In this document: positions 1 through 8,564 of the stretch, in pieces | Position numbering within the stretch: position 1 is the first letter of the stretch | How the letters are laid out: every line of letters begins with the position of its first letter | Source of the DNA: Acinetobacter sp. ANC 3929 | Lineage (GTDB): Bacteria > Pseudomonadota > Gammaproteobacteria > Pseudomonadales > Moraxellaceae | Length of the DNA: 64,000 nucleotides | NCBI RefSeq assembly: GCF_000369405.1 | Contig: NZ_KB850002.1 | Location: forward strand, 248,001 to 312,000 | Reading direction: 5' to 3' | Position numbers and translations under genes: made by a program | The notes under the pieces: model-generated | What the model saw: the letters and a program-made list of their open reading frames with translations, nothing else | What the model was told of the DNA's origin: nothing | Databases searched by the model: none

Positions 1-304
1 AAGCGAAGCGTTCATGTTTTGGTGCATTGTCTAAGTTAACGATTTCTTCACGTTGACCAACGAGACCGACCAGACCTTCACCCACACTGAGTGATACTGC
101 ACCAACTGCTTCAGGCTTTAAACCTTTAGAGGCCATTAATACATAGCGGCGATTACGTTCGTCTAATAAATAAATCGAGCAGACATCCACTTGCATGGCA
201 TCGGCCACATGATTGACCATAATGTCCAAGGAATCATGCAAACTGACGGACGCATTGATTTCTTGCACAATGCGTCTAAGCGTGTCGAGTTGCATGTTTG
301 ACAT
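1..304 (-). CDS. ptsP: PEP-protein phosphotransferase PtsP (enzyme I-Ntr), N-terminal fragment
   Basis: First roughly 101 codons of a gene that runs off the left edge of the window. The product starts MSNMQLDTLRRIVQEIN and continues into a GAF sensor domain (VDVCSIYLLDERNRRYVLMA, then an SVGEGLVGLVG segment), the usual N-terminus of PtsP. PtsP starts the nitrogen phosphotransferase cascade by moving phosphate from phosphoenolpyruvate to NPr; that catalytic part lies outside the window. I chose the ATG at 304 because a GGAG ribosome site lies just upstream; a second ATG three codons in is possible. It follows rppH on the same strand, the order seen in many gammaproteobacteria. The truncation is only the window boundary. 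Confidence 0.85.
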   Translation of the reverse strand, partial: MSNMQLDTLRRIVQEINASVSLHDSLDIMVNHVADAMQVDVCSIYLLDERNRRYVLMASKGLKPEAVGAVSLSVGEGLVGLVGQREEIVNLDNAPKHERFA

Positions 305-397
305 GGATGTTTACTCCAATTTATTGAATCGTTATAGGCCTAGTTATAACAGCTCTGTTGCCAAAAATCATTGCTTAAAATGATGATTTCATGACAA

Positions 398-874
398 TTA
401 GCGCTGAGGTAGTTGTAAACATAATTCCATCATGGCTTTACGGTAAACATCACGTTTGAAGTTGACCACTTGACCCAGTGGGTACCAGTAACTTACCCAC
501 TGCCATTCATCGAACTCGGGTGGGTCTGATAGGTTTAACTGAATATGATGCGGCGAGGCCGTTAACTTCAGTAAAAACCATTTCTGCTTTTGTCCAATAC
601 ATACCGGATCTGAATCTGACCGAATGTACCGATGTGGCAAACGATAACGCAGCCAACCTTTTGTTTGCGCTATAATTTGGACATGTTCGGGCAATAAACC
701 GACTTCTTCTCTTAGTTCACGAAAAAGTGCCTGTTCAGGGGTTTCTCCAAATTGGATTCCTCCTTGTGGAAATTGCCAAGCATTGTGACCAATGCGTTTT
801 GCCCATAAAACTTGTCCGTCATCGTTTGCCAAAATGATCCCGACGTTGGGTCGGAAACCTTCTGAGTCGATCAT
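398..874 (-). CDS. rppH: RNA pyrophosphohydrolase RppH (Nudix hydrolase)
   Basis: A 158-residue cytoplasmic Nudix enzyme. The Nudix box GX5EX7REUXEEXGU is complete at residues 38-60, with E44, R52, E53, E56 and E57 in place. The start MIDSEGFRPNVGIIL and the WQFPQGGI stretch before the box are typical of RppH/NudH, which removes pyrophosphate from the 5' triphosphate end of transcripts so that RNase E can degrade them. The length matches the usual 155-175 residues. It lies about 90 bp upstream of ptsP on the same strand, a conserved pairing, and is divergent from the HAD hydrolase. Nothing looks damaged. Confidence 0.93.
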   Translation of the reverse strand: MIDSEGFRPNVGIILANDDGQVLWAKRIGHNAWQFPQGGIQFGETPEQALFRELREEVGLLPEHVQIIAQTKGWLRYRLPHRYIRSDSDPVCIGQKQKWFLLKLTASPHHIQLNLSDPPEFDEWQWVSYWYPLGQVVNFKRDVYRKAMMELCLQLPQR

Positions 875-1057
875 TTGGCTACCTAAATTTTATCTATATC
901 GTTGACTTTGATCTCGGGGACAGACTATCTTCCATGTCCAACTCGAAAAAGGTCAAAGTAAAATGTTTAAATTGCTACGATCTTAACGAATTTTTAGTGA
1001 CTTACGGAAATAGATTTACGTTTTTTTTCTTTAATTTGCATTTAAATGAGCATTTAT

Positions 1058-1708
1058 ATGAAATTGGCTTTATTTGATTTAGATCACACCCTATTAAATA
1101 CTGACTCTGATCACTCTTGGGGTGAATTTTTGGTCAATGAAGGTTTGGTTGATCCAATTCATCATCGCCAAATGAATGACAAGTTTTATGGGGATTACAA
1201 AGCAGGGCAACTTGATCCGATTGCCTATAATGAATTTGTTTTTCAATTTCTGACTAAACATGATAATGATTATTTAACTGAGTTACATCAGTTATTTATG
1301 CAGAAAGTAATCCGTCCACAGATGCGACCTAAGGGTTTTGAGGCGATAAAACGACATCAAGCACTGGGTCATGAGCTGGTTGGAATTACAGCGACCAGTG
1401 ATTTTATTACTGCACCTATTTTTCGTGAATTTGGCATTACTGAAATTATTGCCACCAATGCCGAAGTGCTTGATGGTCAATATACAGGTAAGGTGACAGG
1501 TATTCCTTGCTACCAAAAAGGTAAGCTGGCACGTTTGGATCAGTGGTTGGCTGGACGGACGGTCAATGAATCTTGGGCCTATTCCGATTCAATCAATGAT
1601 CGTTTCCTACTGGAATATGCGACGCATGCGATTGCAGTAAATCCAGATGATCGTTTAGAGAAATTGGCACAAGAACGCGCTTGGGAGATCCAGGACTGGT
1701 CGATATAA
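1058..1708 (+). CDS. HAD-superfamily phosphatase, phosphoserine phosphatase-like (HAD-IB)
   Basis: A 216-residue soluble hydrolase. Motif I is D7-L-D9-H-T11 (nucleophile and acid/base aspartates), motif II is in the TATSD segment near residue 112, the motif III lysine is around K155, and motif IV is SDSIND with D177 and D181. The order and spacing fit HAD subfamily IB, which includes phosphoserine phosphatase and related enzymes. The substrate cannot be read from sequence, and a true SerB would normally be longer. An in-frame ATG four codons upstream (1046) exists; I prefer 1058 because a TGAG sits seven bases before it and homologues start with MKLALFDLD. It stands alone, divergent from rppH. 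Confidence 0.8.
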   Translation: MKLALFDLDHTLLNTDSDHSWGEFLVNEGLVDPIHHRQMNDKFYGDYKAGQLDPIAYNEFVFQFLTKHDNDYLTELHQLFMQKVIRPQMRPKGFEAIKRHQALGHELVGITATSDFITAPIFREFGITEIIATNAEVLDGQYTGKVTGIPCYQKGKLARLDQWLAGRTVNESWAYSDSINDRFLLEYATHAIAVNPDDRLEKLAQERAWEIQDWSI

Positions 1709-1845
1709 GCCATGCTTTAATGCCAAATATCACCTTAGGCAAGAGGGATATTTGGCAATGTATGAACAACAATAAAAAATATTGAATGACGCATTATAGT
1801 TTAGAGAAATATAGAAAATTTTACTCAATAGATTGAGCGCGTGAT

Positions 1846-3282
1846 ATGCCAAAACAACGCATTGCATTACCAGAAAAACTTTGGACAGCACAAAGTATTG
1901 ATCTCACTCGACACCGCTATCAAGGCAAATTGCTCACTAAAAGTGATGGCTTTGCTTTGGGAAAAGCACAACGTAAAAAAATTCCACGTGAGCAATTGGC
2001 TCACTTGTCCGAGCGACCCAAAGATATCACGGCCTTAACACTCTATGATTGGAGTAATGAAGGTCGTTTAGAGCGACTAAAACCCATTCGTGCCAAGCGT
2101 ATGAGCGTATCTCCGTTTACCTTCTATCGTGGCATGCCTGCGCTGATGTTGTTTGACCAAGTGTGGGAACAGCACAATTCAGGCCTATTTCAACAGATTT
2201 GTGGGGATTGTCATTTAAGTAATTTTGGTGGATTTGCCAGTCCAGAACGTAATCTTTTATTTGGTATTAATGATTTTGATGAAACGCTGGTTGCGCCATT
2301 TGAGTGGGATCTCAAGCGCTTGGTCACTAGCTTTGTGATTGCAGCAAAAGAGATCGGTTTAGGCGAAAGTGCGGGTTTAAAAGCGATTCAGCGCATGCTC
2401 AACGCCTATATCTCGCATTTAGATCAACAAATTGCATTGTCTCCTTTGCAAATCTGGTATGAGAAAATTGATGCCAGTATTTTATTGGAAAAAACTGAAA
2501 ACCAAAAAGTCCGTAAAAAATTAGCAAAGAAAGTGAATAGTGCCTCAGCTCGAGACAGTGCTTCGGTGTTGCCAAAACTGACTCAACAGGATGATGAGAC
2601 CGGATTTCGGCATTTTATTGAGGACGCGCCTTTACTTTGGCATCCCAAAGCAGGTGAGCCATTTAGTCAGGATAATGATGCATTTTTTGAGTGCTATCGC
2701 AGCACGCTGAAATATGATCGCCAAGTTTTATTTGACCGTTACCAATGTACTGACATCGCATTAAAAGTGGTGGGTGTCGGGAGTGTGGGAACGCGCTCAG
2801 CCATTGCGTTATTTGAAGATGCTGATCGGGAACCGCTTATTTTACAAATGAAAGAAGCCAACCCTTCGATTTTAAGCCCACTGTTTTTGCAGAAAGTGCC
2901 TCATGAAGGTGAACGGGTGGTGTATGGTCAGCAACTTATGCAAGCCGCCAGTGATATTTTCTTGGGATATTCAACTGCCCAGCAGCAACATTATTTGATC
3001 CGTCAATTACGTGATATGAAAGTGTCTATCGATTTGGCTGGGATGGATGATGCATTTTTTTATGAATATGCTGATAGCTGTGGTTTGGCTTTGGCACATG
3101 CACATGCTAAAGCAGGTAATGCCGACGTTTTGATTGGATATCTGGGGGAAGGCGGGACGATCATCCAGATCTTGCAGGATTATGCGATGCAGTACGCGGA
3201 GCGAAATTTAAGTGATTATCTGCAATTCATGAATGCGATTGCCGATGGTAAAATTCAGCTCGCTGGAGAGGAAGCACTTTAA
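1846..3282 (+). CDS. DUF2252 family protein
   Basis: A 478-residue protein with the signature blocks of DUF2252: PFTFYRG near residue 90, CGDCHLSNFGG at 119-129, and FGINDFDET followed by PFEWDLKRL near 139-158. Those blocks resemble kinase/phosphotransferase-like folds, but I know of no established reaction for the family. A more C-terminal block (LALAHAHAKAG) is also typical. Most homologues have an alanine where this protein has C122 in the GDxHLSNFG block; that is an impression, not a computed statistic. The gene starts 137 bp after the HAD gene and is followed 50 bp later, same strand, by the Spo0M-like gene, so cotranscription is plausible. Confidence 0.85.
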   Translation: MPKQRIALPEKLWTAQSIDLTRHRYQGKLLTKSDGFALGKAQRKKIPREQLAHLSERPKDITALTLYDWSNEGRLERLKPIRAKRMSVSPFTFYRGMPALMLFDQVWEQHNSGLFQQICGDCHLSNFGGFASPERNLLFGINDFDETLVAPFEWDLKRLVTSFVIAAKEIGLGESAGLKAIQRMLNAYISHLDQQIALSPLQIWYEKIDASILLEKTENQKVRKKLAKKVNSASARDSASVLPKLTQQDDETGFRHFIEDAPLLWHPKAGEPFSQDNDAFFECYRSTLKYDRQVLFDRYQCTDIALKVVGVGSVGTRSAIALFEDADREPLILQMKEANPSILSPLFLQKVPHEGERVVYGQQLMQAASDIFLGYSTAQQQHYLIRQLRDMKVSIDLAGMDDAFFYEYADSCGLALAHAHAKAGNADVLIGYLGEGGTIIQILQDYAMQYAERNLSDYLQFMNAIADGKIQLAGEEAL

Positions 3283-3332
3283 TCATAAATTTGCTGCTCA
3301 AGATGAAATCATCGTCAGGATCTGAAAGAAAA

Positions 3333-4076
3333 ATGTTGAATAAAATTATGTCGGGTTTAGGCTTGCAAGGCGTCACTGTTGAAACACATTTGCATAATCC
3401 AACAGTACAAGCAGGTGCAACATTACAGGGAGAGATTAGTTTTAAAGGGGGCTCATCCGATAAGGACATTAAAGGTTTATATTTGCAATTGATGACCATG
3501 GCAGAAGTTGAGTCGGGAGAGCATGAATTTAATCAGCCTTTGATACTCGTCCAATGGTTAATCAGTTCAAATTTTTCTTTACCAGCACATCAAACCCACC
3601 ATGTTCCATTTAGCATAGATTTGCCGCATGAAACGCCGATCACCGAAGTGGTTTGTCGCCGTAATGGTACGCGAGTGTGGATCAATACCCACATGGATGT
3701 AGATTGGGGATTGGATGCCACGGATCGAGACTACTTGAGTGTATTACCAACCCCGGCAATGCACGCGTTTTTACAGGCCATGCAGCAATGTGGTTTTGTA
3801 CTTTCTTCTGTTGATGTGGAAAAAGGTCAACTTACTGGGCAAAATTTTAGTTCAACAATCGGTTGCTACCAAGAGCTAGAGTTTGTTTCTTCGCATATGT
3901 TCAGCGGCTTTAATGAAGTTGAGGTTTCTTTTGTCGCCGAAGCAACTCAAACCCATGTCATGCTTGAAGTTGATCGCCACTTTCGTTCCGATCAATTACT
4001 CACCATGACCGTGTTGCATCACAATTTGGATGTCGACCAAATAGCGCAACAAATTCGCCGTTTATTACACATCTGA
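3333..4076 (+). CDS. Spo0M-like (sporulation-control) arrestin-fold protein
   Basis: A 247-residue protein matching the Spo0M family, which despite its name is widespread in non-sporulating bacteria. The start MLNKIMSGLGLQGVTVETHL, the VQAGATLQGEISFKGG beta-strand pair and the HHVPFSIDLPHETP motif are typical; the fold resembles arrestins and is thought to serve as a protein-interaction scaffold. The C-terminal half (VEKGQL, SCYQELEF-like and VMLEVDRH segments) completes the family length of about 250. The reading frame is open upstream to an ATG at 3291, but the extra 14 residues look like read-through of the leader. I chose 3333, preceded by AGGA at 3317-3320. A terminator follows at 4091. 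Confidence 0.78.
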   Translation: MLNKIMSGLGLQGVTVETHLHNPTVQAGATLQGEISFKGGSSDKDIKGLYLQLMTMAEVESGEHEFNQPLILVQWLISSNFSLPAHQTHHVPFSIDLPHETPITEVVCRRNGTRVWINTHMDVDWGLDATDRDYLSVLPTPAMHAFLQAMQQCGFVLSSVDVEKGQLTGQNFSSTIGCYQELEFVSSHMFSGFNEVEVSFVAEATQTHVMLEVDRHFRSDQLLTMTVLHHNLDVDQIAQQIRRLLHI

Positions 4077-4090
4077 TCTGTTTAATTTGA

Positions 4091-4112
4091 CCTCCCTAAC
4101 GGGAGTTTTTTT
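4091..4112 (+). terminator. Rho-independent terminator after the Spo0M-like gene
   Basis: CTCCC-TAAC-GGGAG hairpin (4092-4105) followed by seven T residues, 15 bp after the stop codon of the Spo0M-like gene. Confidence 0.8.
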
Positions 4113-4150
4113 GTCATATTACTGTCATCATTTATTTTTAAGATCAAAGC

Positions 4151-4939
4151 ATGAAAATAAAAATAAATCAGGAAGCACAGACTTCCAATTTGCTTGATGC
4201 ATTATTGAAATTAGAACGACAACAGCCAATGATCAAAACACGATGGATCATCGTTCCAATCGTGCTGTTACTGTTGATGTACAGTTGGCGGCAACAAGTT
4301 TTTAGCGCTTGGGTGATACTTCCTTTTCTATGGGTAATCATTGTGCTGAATTTAGCTCTTATTGCTCGGTCTAAACGAGTGAAGTTGCAAAAGATTGAGC
4401 TATTCAAATTTGATCCAATCTTTTGGCGTAAATTTAGATTCTATTATCCAGAACTTGGTTTAAAACAACGACAACTTATCGAAGCTGGGTTTAAAGATTA
4501 TTTGGCATTACATGTTATGCAAAAACAAGCCTATGCCATGCCTTCACATGCGGTAGATAGCTTATGGCATGTGATGTTGGAGTTTCCGAAACAATATCAA
4601 CAATTATGTGAACAGGTGCTAGGTCGACAGTTGCATCATGATCCCTATGATGCAACCACTACATCTAAGCAGCAAACGCAACAATTGTTTGAAGCATGGC
4701 GAATGAGTTGCACTTTACATGCTTACCAGCCAAGAAATACTACTTTGTTGCCTAGACTATTTGCGATTGATCAAGCACTCCATTGGCAGGAGGGGCAATA
4801 TTTTAATTTAGAGTTGATGACCAAGGATTATGCTCAATATTTACAAGCTCAGTCCTCGTCATCTTCTTCAAGTTGTGGAAGTAGCAGCGGCAATAGCTGT
4901 AGTAGTTGCAGCAGCTGTGGTGGGGGTGGCGGAGATTAA
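4151..4939 (+). CDS. Membrane protein with Ser/Cys/Gly-rich C-terminal tail
   Basis: A 262-residue protein I do not recognise by name. Residues about 32-47 and 53-74 are two hydrophobic segments, likely a membrane hairpin. The middle carries a VDSLWHVMLEFPKQYQQLC block followed by LHHDPY, which resembles the (D)xxWHxxLxxPxxYxxxC ... HHxP pattern of glycine-rich-domain-like proteins of bacteria and plants; that assignment is tentative. The last 27 residues are almost only Ser, Cys and Gly, ending in CGGGGGD. Six clustered cysteines suggest metal binding or disulphide chemistry, but this is inference. It sits alone between a terminator and the convergent LysR gene, whose stop is only 9 bp away. 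Confidence 0.65.
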   Translation: MKIKINQEAQTSNLLDALLKLERQQPMIKTRWIIVPIVLLLLMYSWRQQVFSAWVILPFLWVIIVLNLALIARSKRVKLQKIELFKFDPIFWRKFRFYYPELGLKQRQLIEAGFKDYLALHVMQKQAYAMPSHAVDSLWHVMLEFPKQYQQLCEQVLGRQLHHDPYDATTTSKQQTQQLFEAWRMSCTLHAYQPRNTTLLPRLFAIDQALHWQEGQYFNLELMTKDYAQYLQAQSSSSSSSCGSSSGNSCSSCSSCGGGGGD

Positions 4940-4948
4940 TCGAGGCTG

Positions 4949-5812
4949 CTAGCCAACCTGCATCATTCGAATCAGTTCTTCCGCTGCTTTGGACTGAATT
5001 CTTGCAGGATGCCAAACCATGCCCAGTTGACGTTGCATATCCAGTTTCAAATCGAGCTGTTTTAAATCCTGATTGACCAAGGTTTTTGGTAAAACCGACC
5101 AACCTAAACCAATTGAAACCAACATTCGAATAGATTCTAATGGGTTGTTGCTCATGGTGATTTTGGGTTTTAGGTTATTCTTTTCAAATTCAGCTAAGGT
5201 GATTTGACTGGTATAGGTCTGTGCTGCAGGTAATAGGCTTGGATAGGCAATCAGGTCTTCGAGTTGAAGTGGTGTTTGTTGTGCCAATGGATGGAAGGGC
5301 GCAGCAACAAAAACCAAAGGATCATTCCAAATGGTCATATATTTAAGACGATCATCCCCAACCGGTGGCAAGGTTAAAAAAGCGAGTTCGAGTTCACCTG
5401 CCAATACCTGCTCATGTGCCTGTTCAGAATCGACAAAATGTACGTCTAAGATCACTTGGGGATAATGTTGGACGAAATTTTTAAGTAGTTCAGCTAAATG
5501 GTGCAGACCAATGTGATGACTGGTGCCAATCTTTAAACGACCTTGAACCTGCGCTTGTTCATGGCTTAAGGTATGGTGAATTTCTCCCAGTTCATTGAGC
5601 CAAGTGCGAACCTTCGGTAATAGAGAGTGTGCGGCATGGGTTGGCTGAATTCCCCGACCTGCAGATTCAAACAGTTTGACCCCAAAATAGTCTTCTAGGC
5701 TATGAATTCGTTTGGTGACTGCAGGTTGGGTAATAAATAATTGTTCTGCCGCGATGGAAATTGAACCAGTTTCCATCACTTTTACAAATGCTTCAAAAGC
5801 AGCGAGGTTCAT
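4949..5812 (-). CDS. LysR-family transcriptional regulator
   Basis: A 287-residue LTTR. The N-terminal winged helix-turn-helix is clear (residues 1-60: AFVKVMETGSISIAAEQL, then ITQPAVTKRIHSLEDYFG), followed by a linker helix and a periplasmic-binding-like effector domain (roughly 90-285, with LKIGTSHHIG at its start). Length is normal. The effector cannot be predicted. LTTRs often regulate a divergent neighbour, but here the upstream gene (DUF2061) is on the same strand 53 bp away, so the target is not obvious. It is convergent with the Ser/Cys/Gly-tail gene. Confidence 0.9.
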   Translation of the reverse strand: MNLAAFEAFVKVMETGSISIAAEQLFITQPAVTKRIHSLEDYFGVKLFESAGRGIQPTHAAHSLLPKVRTWLNELGEIHHTLSHEQAQVQGRLKIGTSHHIGLHHLAELLKNFVQHYPQVILDVHFVDSEQAHEQVLAGELELAFLTLPPVGDDRLKYMTIWNDPLVFVAAPFHPLAQQTPLQLEDLIAYPSLLPAAQTYTSQITLAEFEKNNLKPKITMSNNPLESIRMLVSIGLGWSVLPKTLVNQDLKQLDLKLDMQRQLGMVWHPARIQSKAAEELIRMMQVG

Positions 5813-5865
5813 ACAAGCTTGTCCAAGGAGATTTTAAAATTAGTTTTATAAGCAGTATTTTTGAA

Positions 5866-6072
5866 TTAGAAATAATTCCATACTTTTTCATGAAAGAAAA
5901 AAGCAAAGGCTTGTACTGTCGGCTCAATCAAACTTAGTGTTGCTGCCATGAGCCAATTGCCTGTAATGAGATAAGCAACGATCATCGCAACACTAATATG
6001 CATGATGTAATAACTCAAGGTTTTTTTCAAAGTCCTGCTATTGTTCATTACGAATTGTTGAATATTTGACAT
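5866..6072 (-). CDS. DUF2061 small membrane protein
   Basis: A 68-residue protein with two hydrophobic helices (about ISVAMIVAYLITG and AATLSLIEPTVQAFAFFF) and the TLSYYIMH ... FFFHEKVWN motifs that define DUF2061, a family of unknown function found singly or fused to other proteins. I start it at the ATG at 6072 because AGGG lies 8 bases upstream; the frame is open for six more codons. A Fur-box-like palindrome lies 30 bp upstream of the start, so iron regulation is a reasonable inference. It is followed by the LysR gene on the same strand. Confidence 0.75.
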   Translation of the reverse strand: MSNIQQFVMNNSRTLKKTLSYYIMHISVAMIVAYLITGNWLMAATLSLIEPTVQAFAFFFHEKVWNYF

Positions 6073-6101
6073 CGGCTTCGCCCTACACAATCTCTATTTA
6101 A

Positions 6102-6120
6102 TTAAATAATAATCATTATC
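6102..6120. promoter_or_regulatory. Candidate Fur box upstream of the DUF2061 gene
   Basis: The 19-mer TTAAATAATAATCATTATC matches 15 of 19 positions of the classic Fur consensus GATAATGATAATCATTATC, with the right half perfect. It lies 30 bp upstream of the DUF2061 start. The region is AT-rich, which raises the chance of accidental similarity, so this is a prediction. Confidence 0.5.
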
Positions 6121-6351
6121 ATTTAAAATGTAAAAAGGAAATTTCAATTTAGGATGATTGGATTTATAAATCATGAGATGATTCATTTCAAATAAGTAGC
6201 TCAAAGCTATAATGTGCATGAAATGTACTAAGCTAAGATTATTTAAATTTTTTTTAATTTAATGAGACGATCAAGATATAAAATTTCAATTTATCATTCC
6301 TAAAAGTTTGTTAATTTATAAAAATGATAAATTAGATTTATGTGAAGTGAT

Positions 6352-6360
6352 TGCTATAAT
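6352..6360 (+). promoter_or_regulatory. Extended -10 promoter element for leuC
   Basis: TGCTATAAT is a perfect extended -10 (TGn plus TATAAT). No good -35 is visible 17 bp upstream, which is common for extended -10 promoters. A start near 6367 would leave a leader of about 50 nt before the leuC ATG, which has GGAGGG at 6403-6408. Confidence 0.6.
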
Positions 6361-6415
6361 GAATTCAAGATGAAAAATACCCAGACCAATGGCAAGCACG
6401 ATGGAGGGCGACGAC

Positions 6416-7834
6416 ATGGCAGGCAAGACTTTATATGACAAATTATGGGACGACCATTTAGTAAAACAACGCGATGATGGTTCGAGCTTAATTTACATTG
6501 ATCGCCACTTATTACATGAAGTGACTAGTCCTCAAGCATTTGAAGGTTTGCAACTTGCTGATCGTCAACCTTGGCGTTTAAGTGCCAATGTGGCAACACC
6601 TGACCATAACGTACCGACCTCTAAAAAAGAGCGTGAACAGGGAATTGCAGGGATTGAAGATGATACTTCTCGTATCCAAGTCCAAACCTTAGACGATAAC
6701 TGTAAAACCTTTAATATCGTTGAATTTGGGATTAATGATATCCGTCAAGGGATTGCCCATGTGGTGGGTCCCGAGCAAGGTTTGACTTTACCTGGTATGA
6801 CTGTGGTTTGTGGTGACTCACATACCGCAACCCATGGTGCTTTTGGGTGTTTGGCACATGGTATTGGTACCTCAGAAGTTGAACATGTCTTGGCAACACA
6901 ATGTTTAGTACAGAAAAAATCGAAAAACATGTTGGTTCGCGTCGATGGTGTATTAGGTAAAGGCGTGACTTCAAAAGATGTCGTGTTAGCAATTATTGGC
7001 AAAATTGGTACAGCGGGCGGTACCGGCTATGCCATCGAGTTTGGCGGACAAGTATTCCGTGATATGTCAATCGAAGGCCGTATGACCGTATGTAATATGG
7101 CAATCGAAGCGGGTGCTCGTGTCGGGATGGTTGCAGTTGATGACAAAACCATTGCTTATGTGAAAGACCGTAACTATGCACCAAAGGGCGAACAGTGGGA
7201 TCAAGCTGTAGCCTACTGGGATACCTTGCATTCGGATGACGATGCTGTATTTGATGCGGTCGTGGTCTTGAATGGTGCCGAGATTGAGCCACAGGTCTCT
7301 TGGGGAACTTCTCCAGAAATGGTGATTCCTGTTTCCCAAGCAGTGCCAACATTAGAACAAGCCAAAGATGATGTACAACGCAATGACTGGACCCGTGCTT
7401 ATCAATATATGGGCTTAACTGCAGGTCAAGCTTTGGCTGATATTCAGTTAGACCGTGTCTTTATTGGCTCATGTACCAATTCGCGTATCGAAGATATTCG
7501 CGCCGCCGCAGATGTGGTGAAAGGCCGTACAGTTGCTTCAAGTATTAAGCAGGCGATGATTGTTCCTGGTTCTGGTTTAGTGAAACAACAAGCTGAGCAG
7601 GAAGGTTTAGATCAAATCTTCTTGGCAGCAGGTTTTGAATGGCGTGAACCTGGTTGTTCAATGTGTTTGGCGATGAATGCTGATAAGTTACAACCTGGTG
7701 AGCATTGTGCTTCGACCTCGAACCGTAACTTTGAAGGTCGTCAGGGCAATGGTGGGCGGACTCATTTAGTCAGTCCAGCGATGGCAGCGGCAGCTGCGAT
7801 TGCAGGCCATTTTGTTGACGTTCGTTCATTCTAA
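6416..7834 (+). CDS. leuC: 3-isopropylmalate dehydratase, large subunit
   Basis: A 472-residue aconitase-family subunit. With LeuD it isomerises 2-isopropylmalate to 3-isopropylmalate in leucine synthesis. It starts MAGKTLYDKLWDDHLV, as in other LeuC proteins. The three iron-sulphur cluster cysteines are present: C353 in GSCTNSR and C414/C417 in GCSMCLAMN. Substrate-binding blocks CGDSHTATHGAFG and GTSEVEHVLATQ are intact. The frame extends nine codons upstream, but the ATG at 6416 is supported by GGAGGG seven bases before it. leuD follows after 12 bp, so the two subunits are cotranscribed. Confidence 0.96.
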   Translation: MAGKTLYDKLWDDHLVKQRDDGSSLIYIDRHLLHEVTSPQAFEGLQLADRQPWRLSANVATPDHNVPTSKKEREQGIAGIEDDTSRIQVQTLDDNCKTFNIVEFGINDIRQGIAHVVGPEQGLTLPGMTVVCGDSHTATHGAFGCLAHGIGTSEVEHVLATQCLVQKKSKNMLVRVDGVLGKGVTSKDVVLAIIGKIGTAGGTGYAIEFGGQVFRDMSIEGRMTVCNMAIEAGARVGMVAVDDKTIAYVKDRNYAPKGEQWDQAVAYWDTLHSDDDAVFDAVVVLNGAEIEPQVSWGTSPEMVIPVSQAVPTLEQAKDDVQRNDWTRAYQYMGLTAGQALADIQLDRVFIGSCTNSRIEDIRAAADVVKGRTVASSIKQAMIVPGSGLVKQQAEQEGLDQIFLAAGFEWREPGCSMCLAMNADKLQPGEHCASTSNRNFEGRQGNGGRTHLVSPAMAAAAAIAGHFVDVRSF

Positions 7835-7846
7835 GGGAGCAATATC

Positions 7847-8497
7847 ATGGAAAAATACACTGTAGAACAAGGTGTTGTTGCACCTTTAGATCGTGCCAAT
7901 GTTGATACCGATTTGATCATTCCAAAGCAGTTTTTGAAATCGATTAAACGTACTGGATTCGGTGATAACTTATTTGATGAGTTGCGCTATTTAGATGAAG
8001 GTTTCTTAGGCCAAGACATCAGCAAACGTCCGAAGAATCCTGACTTTGTATTAAATAAACCACGTTATCAAGGTTCAAGCATTTTATTGGCGCGTACGAA
8101 CTTTGGTTGTGGTTCAAGCCGTGAGCATGCGCCATGGGCATTGAATGAATATGGTTTTCGTACCGTAATTGCGCCAAGTTTTGCCGATATTTTCTTTAAT
8201 AACTGCTTTAAAAATGGCATGTTGCCTGTGATTTTGGCTGAAGAAATTGTTGATCAGTTATTTAAAGAATGTGCTGAAGCAGAAGGTTATCAACTTACGA
8301 TTGATTTAGACGCTCAGGAAGTTCGTACGCCTACAGGTGAAGCATTTAAATTTGAAATTGACCCATTCCGTAAACATTGCTTGTTGAATGGGTTGGATGA
8401 TATTGGCTTAACTTTACAGGTTGCGGATGATATCCGTGCTTATGAAGAGAAAGCAAAACAATCGCGTCCTTGGGTGTTTCAGGAGATCCAAGCCTAG
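7847..8497 (+). CDS. leuD: 3-isopropylmalate dehydratase, small subunit
   Basis: A 216-residue swivel-domain partner of LeuC. It has LDRANVDTDLIIPKQFLK near the N-terminus, the FGCGSSREHAPWAL substrate-recognition block at about residue 86, and a C-terminal FEIDPFRKHCLLNGLDDIG block. Length is normal for proteobacterial LeuD (about 200-215). GGGAGC precedes the ATG by six bases. The next leucine gene, leuB, is separated from it by a lipoprotein gene. Confidence 0.96.
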   Translation: MEKYTVEQGVVAPLDRANVDTDLIIPKQFLKSIKRTGFGDNLFDELRYLDEGFLGQDISKRPKNPDFVLNKPRYQGSSILLARTNFGCGSSREHAPWALNEYGFRTVIAPSFADIFFNNCFKNGMLPVILAEEIVDQLFKECAEAEGYQLTIDLDAQEVRTPTGEAFKFEIDPFRKHCLLNGLDDIGLTLQVADDIRAYEEKAKQSRPWVFQEIQA

Positions 8498-8564
8498 GTT
8501 TGGAGCGAAGAAATAAGACTTGGTCTTGGACATTTGTAACATAGCCATAGCGCAGAGATTGAAC

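Larger units (their letters stand above)
6073..6415. other. Intergenic region between DUF2061 and leuC (divergent promoters)
   Basis: A 343-bp AT-rich divergent region. It holds the Fur-box-like site at 6102-6120 on the DUF2061 side and an extended -10 for leuC at 6352-6360. I looked for a leucine-rich leader peptide and attenuator before leuC and found none: the short frames after the -10 contain no leucine run. The A/T stretches at 6230-6345 hold several weak inverted repeats I cannot assign. Confidence 0.6.

Noticed and set aside
1..304. Truncated ptsP gene
   Set aside because: The fragment ends at the window edge and shows no internal stop; truncation is only apparent.
6300..6415. Leader peptide attenuator before leuC
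   Set aside because: The short frames after the -10 contain no leucine codons in a row and no hairpin with T-run precedes the gene.
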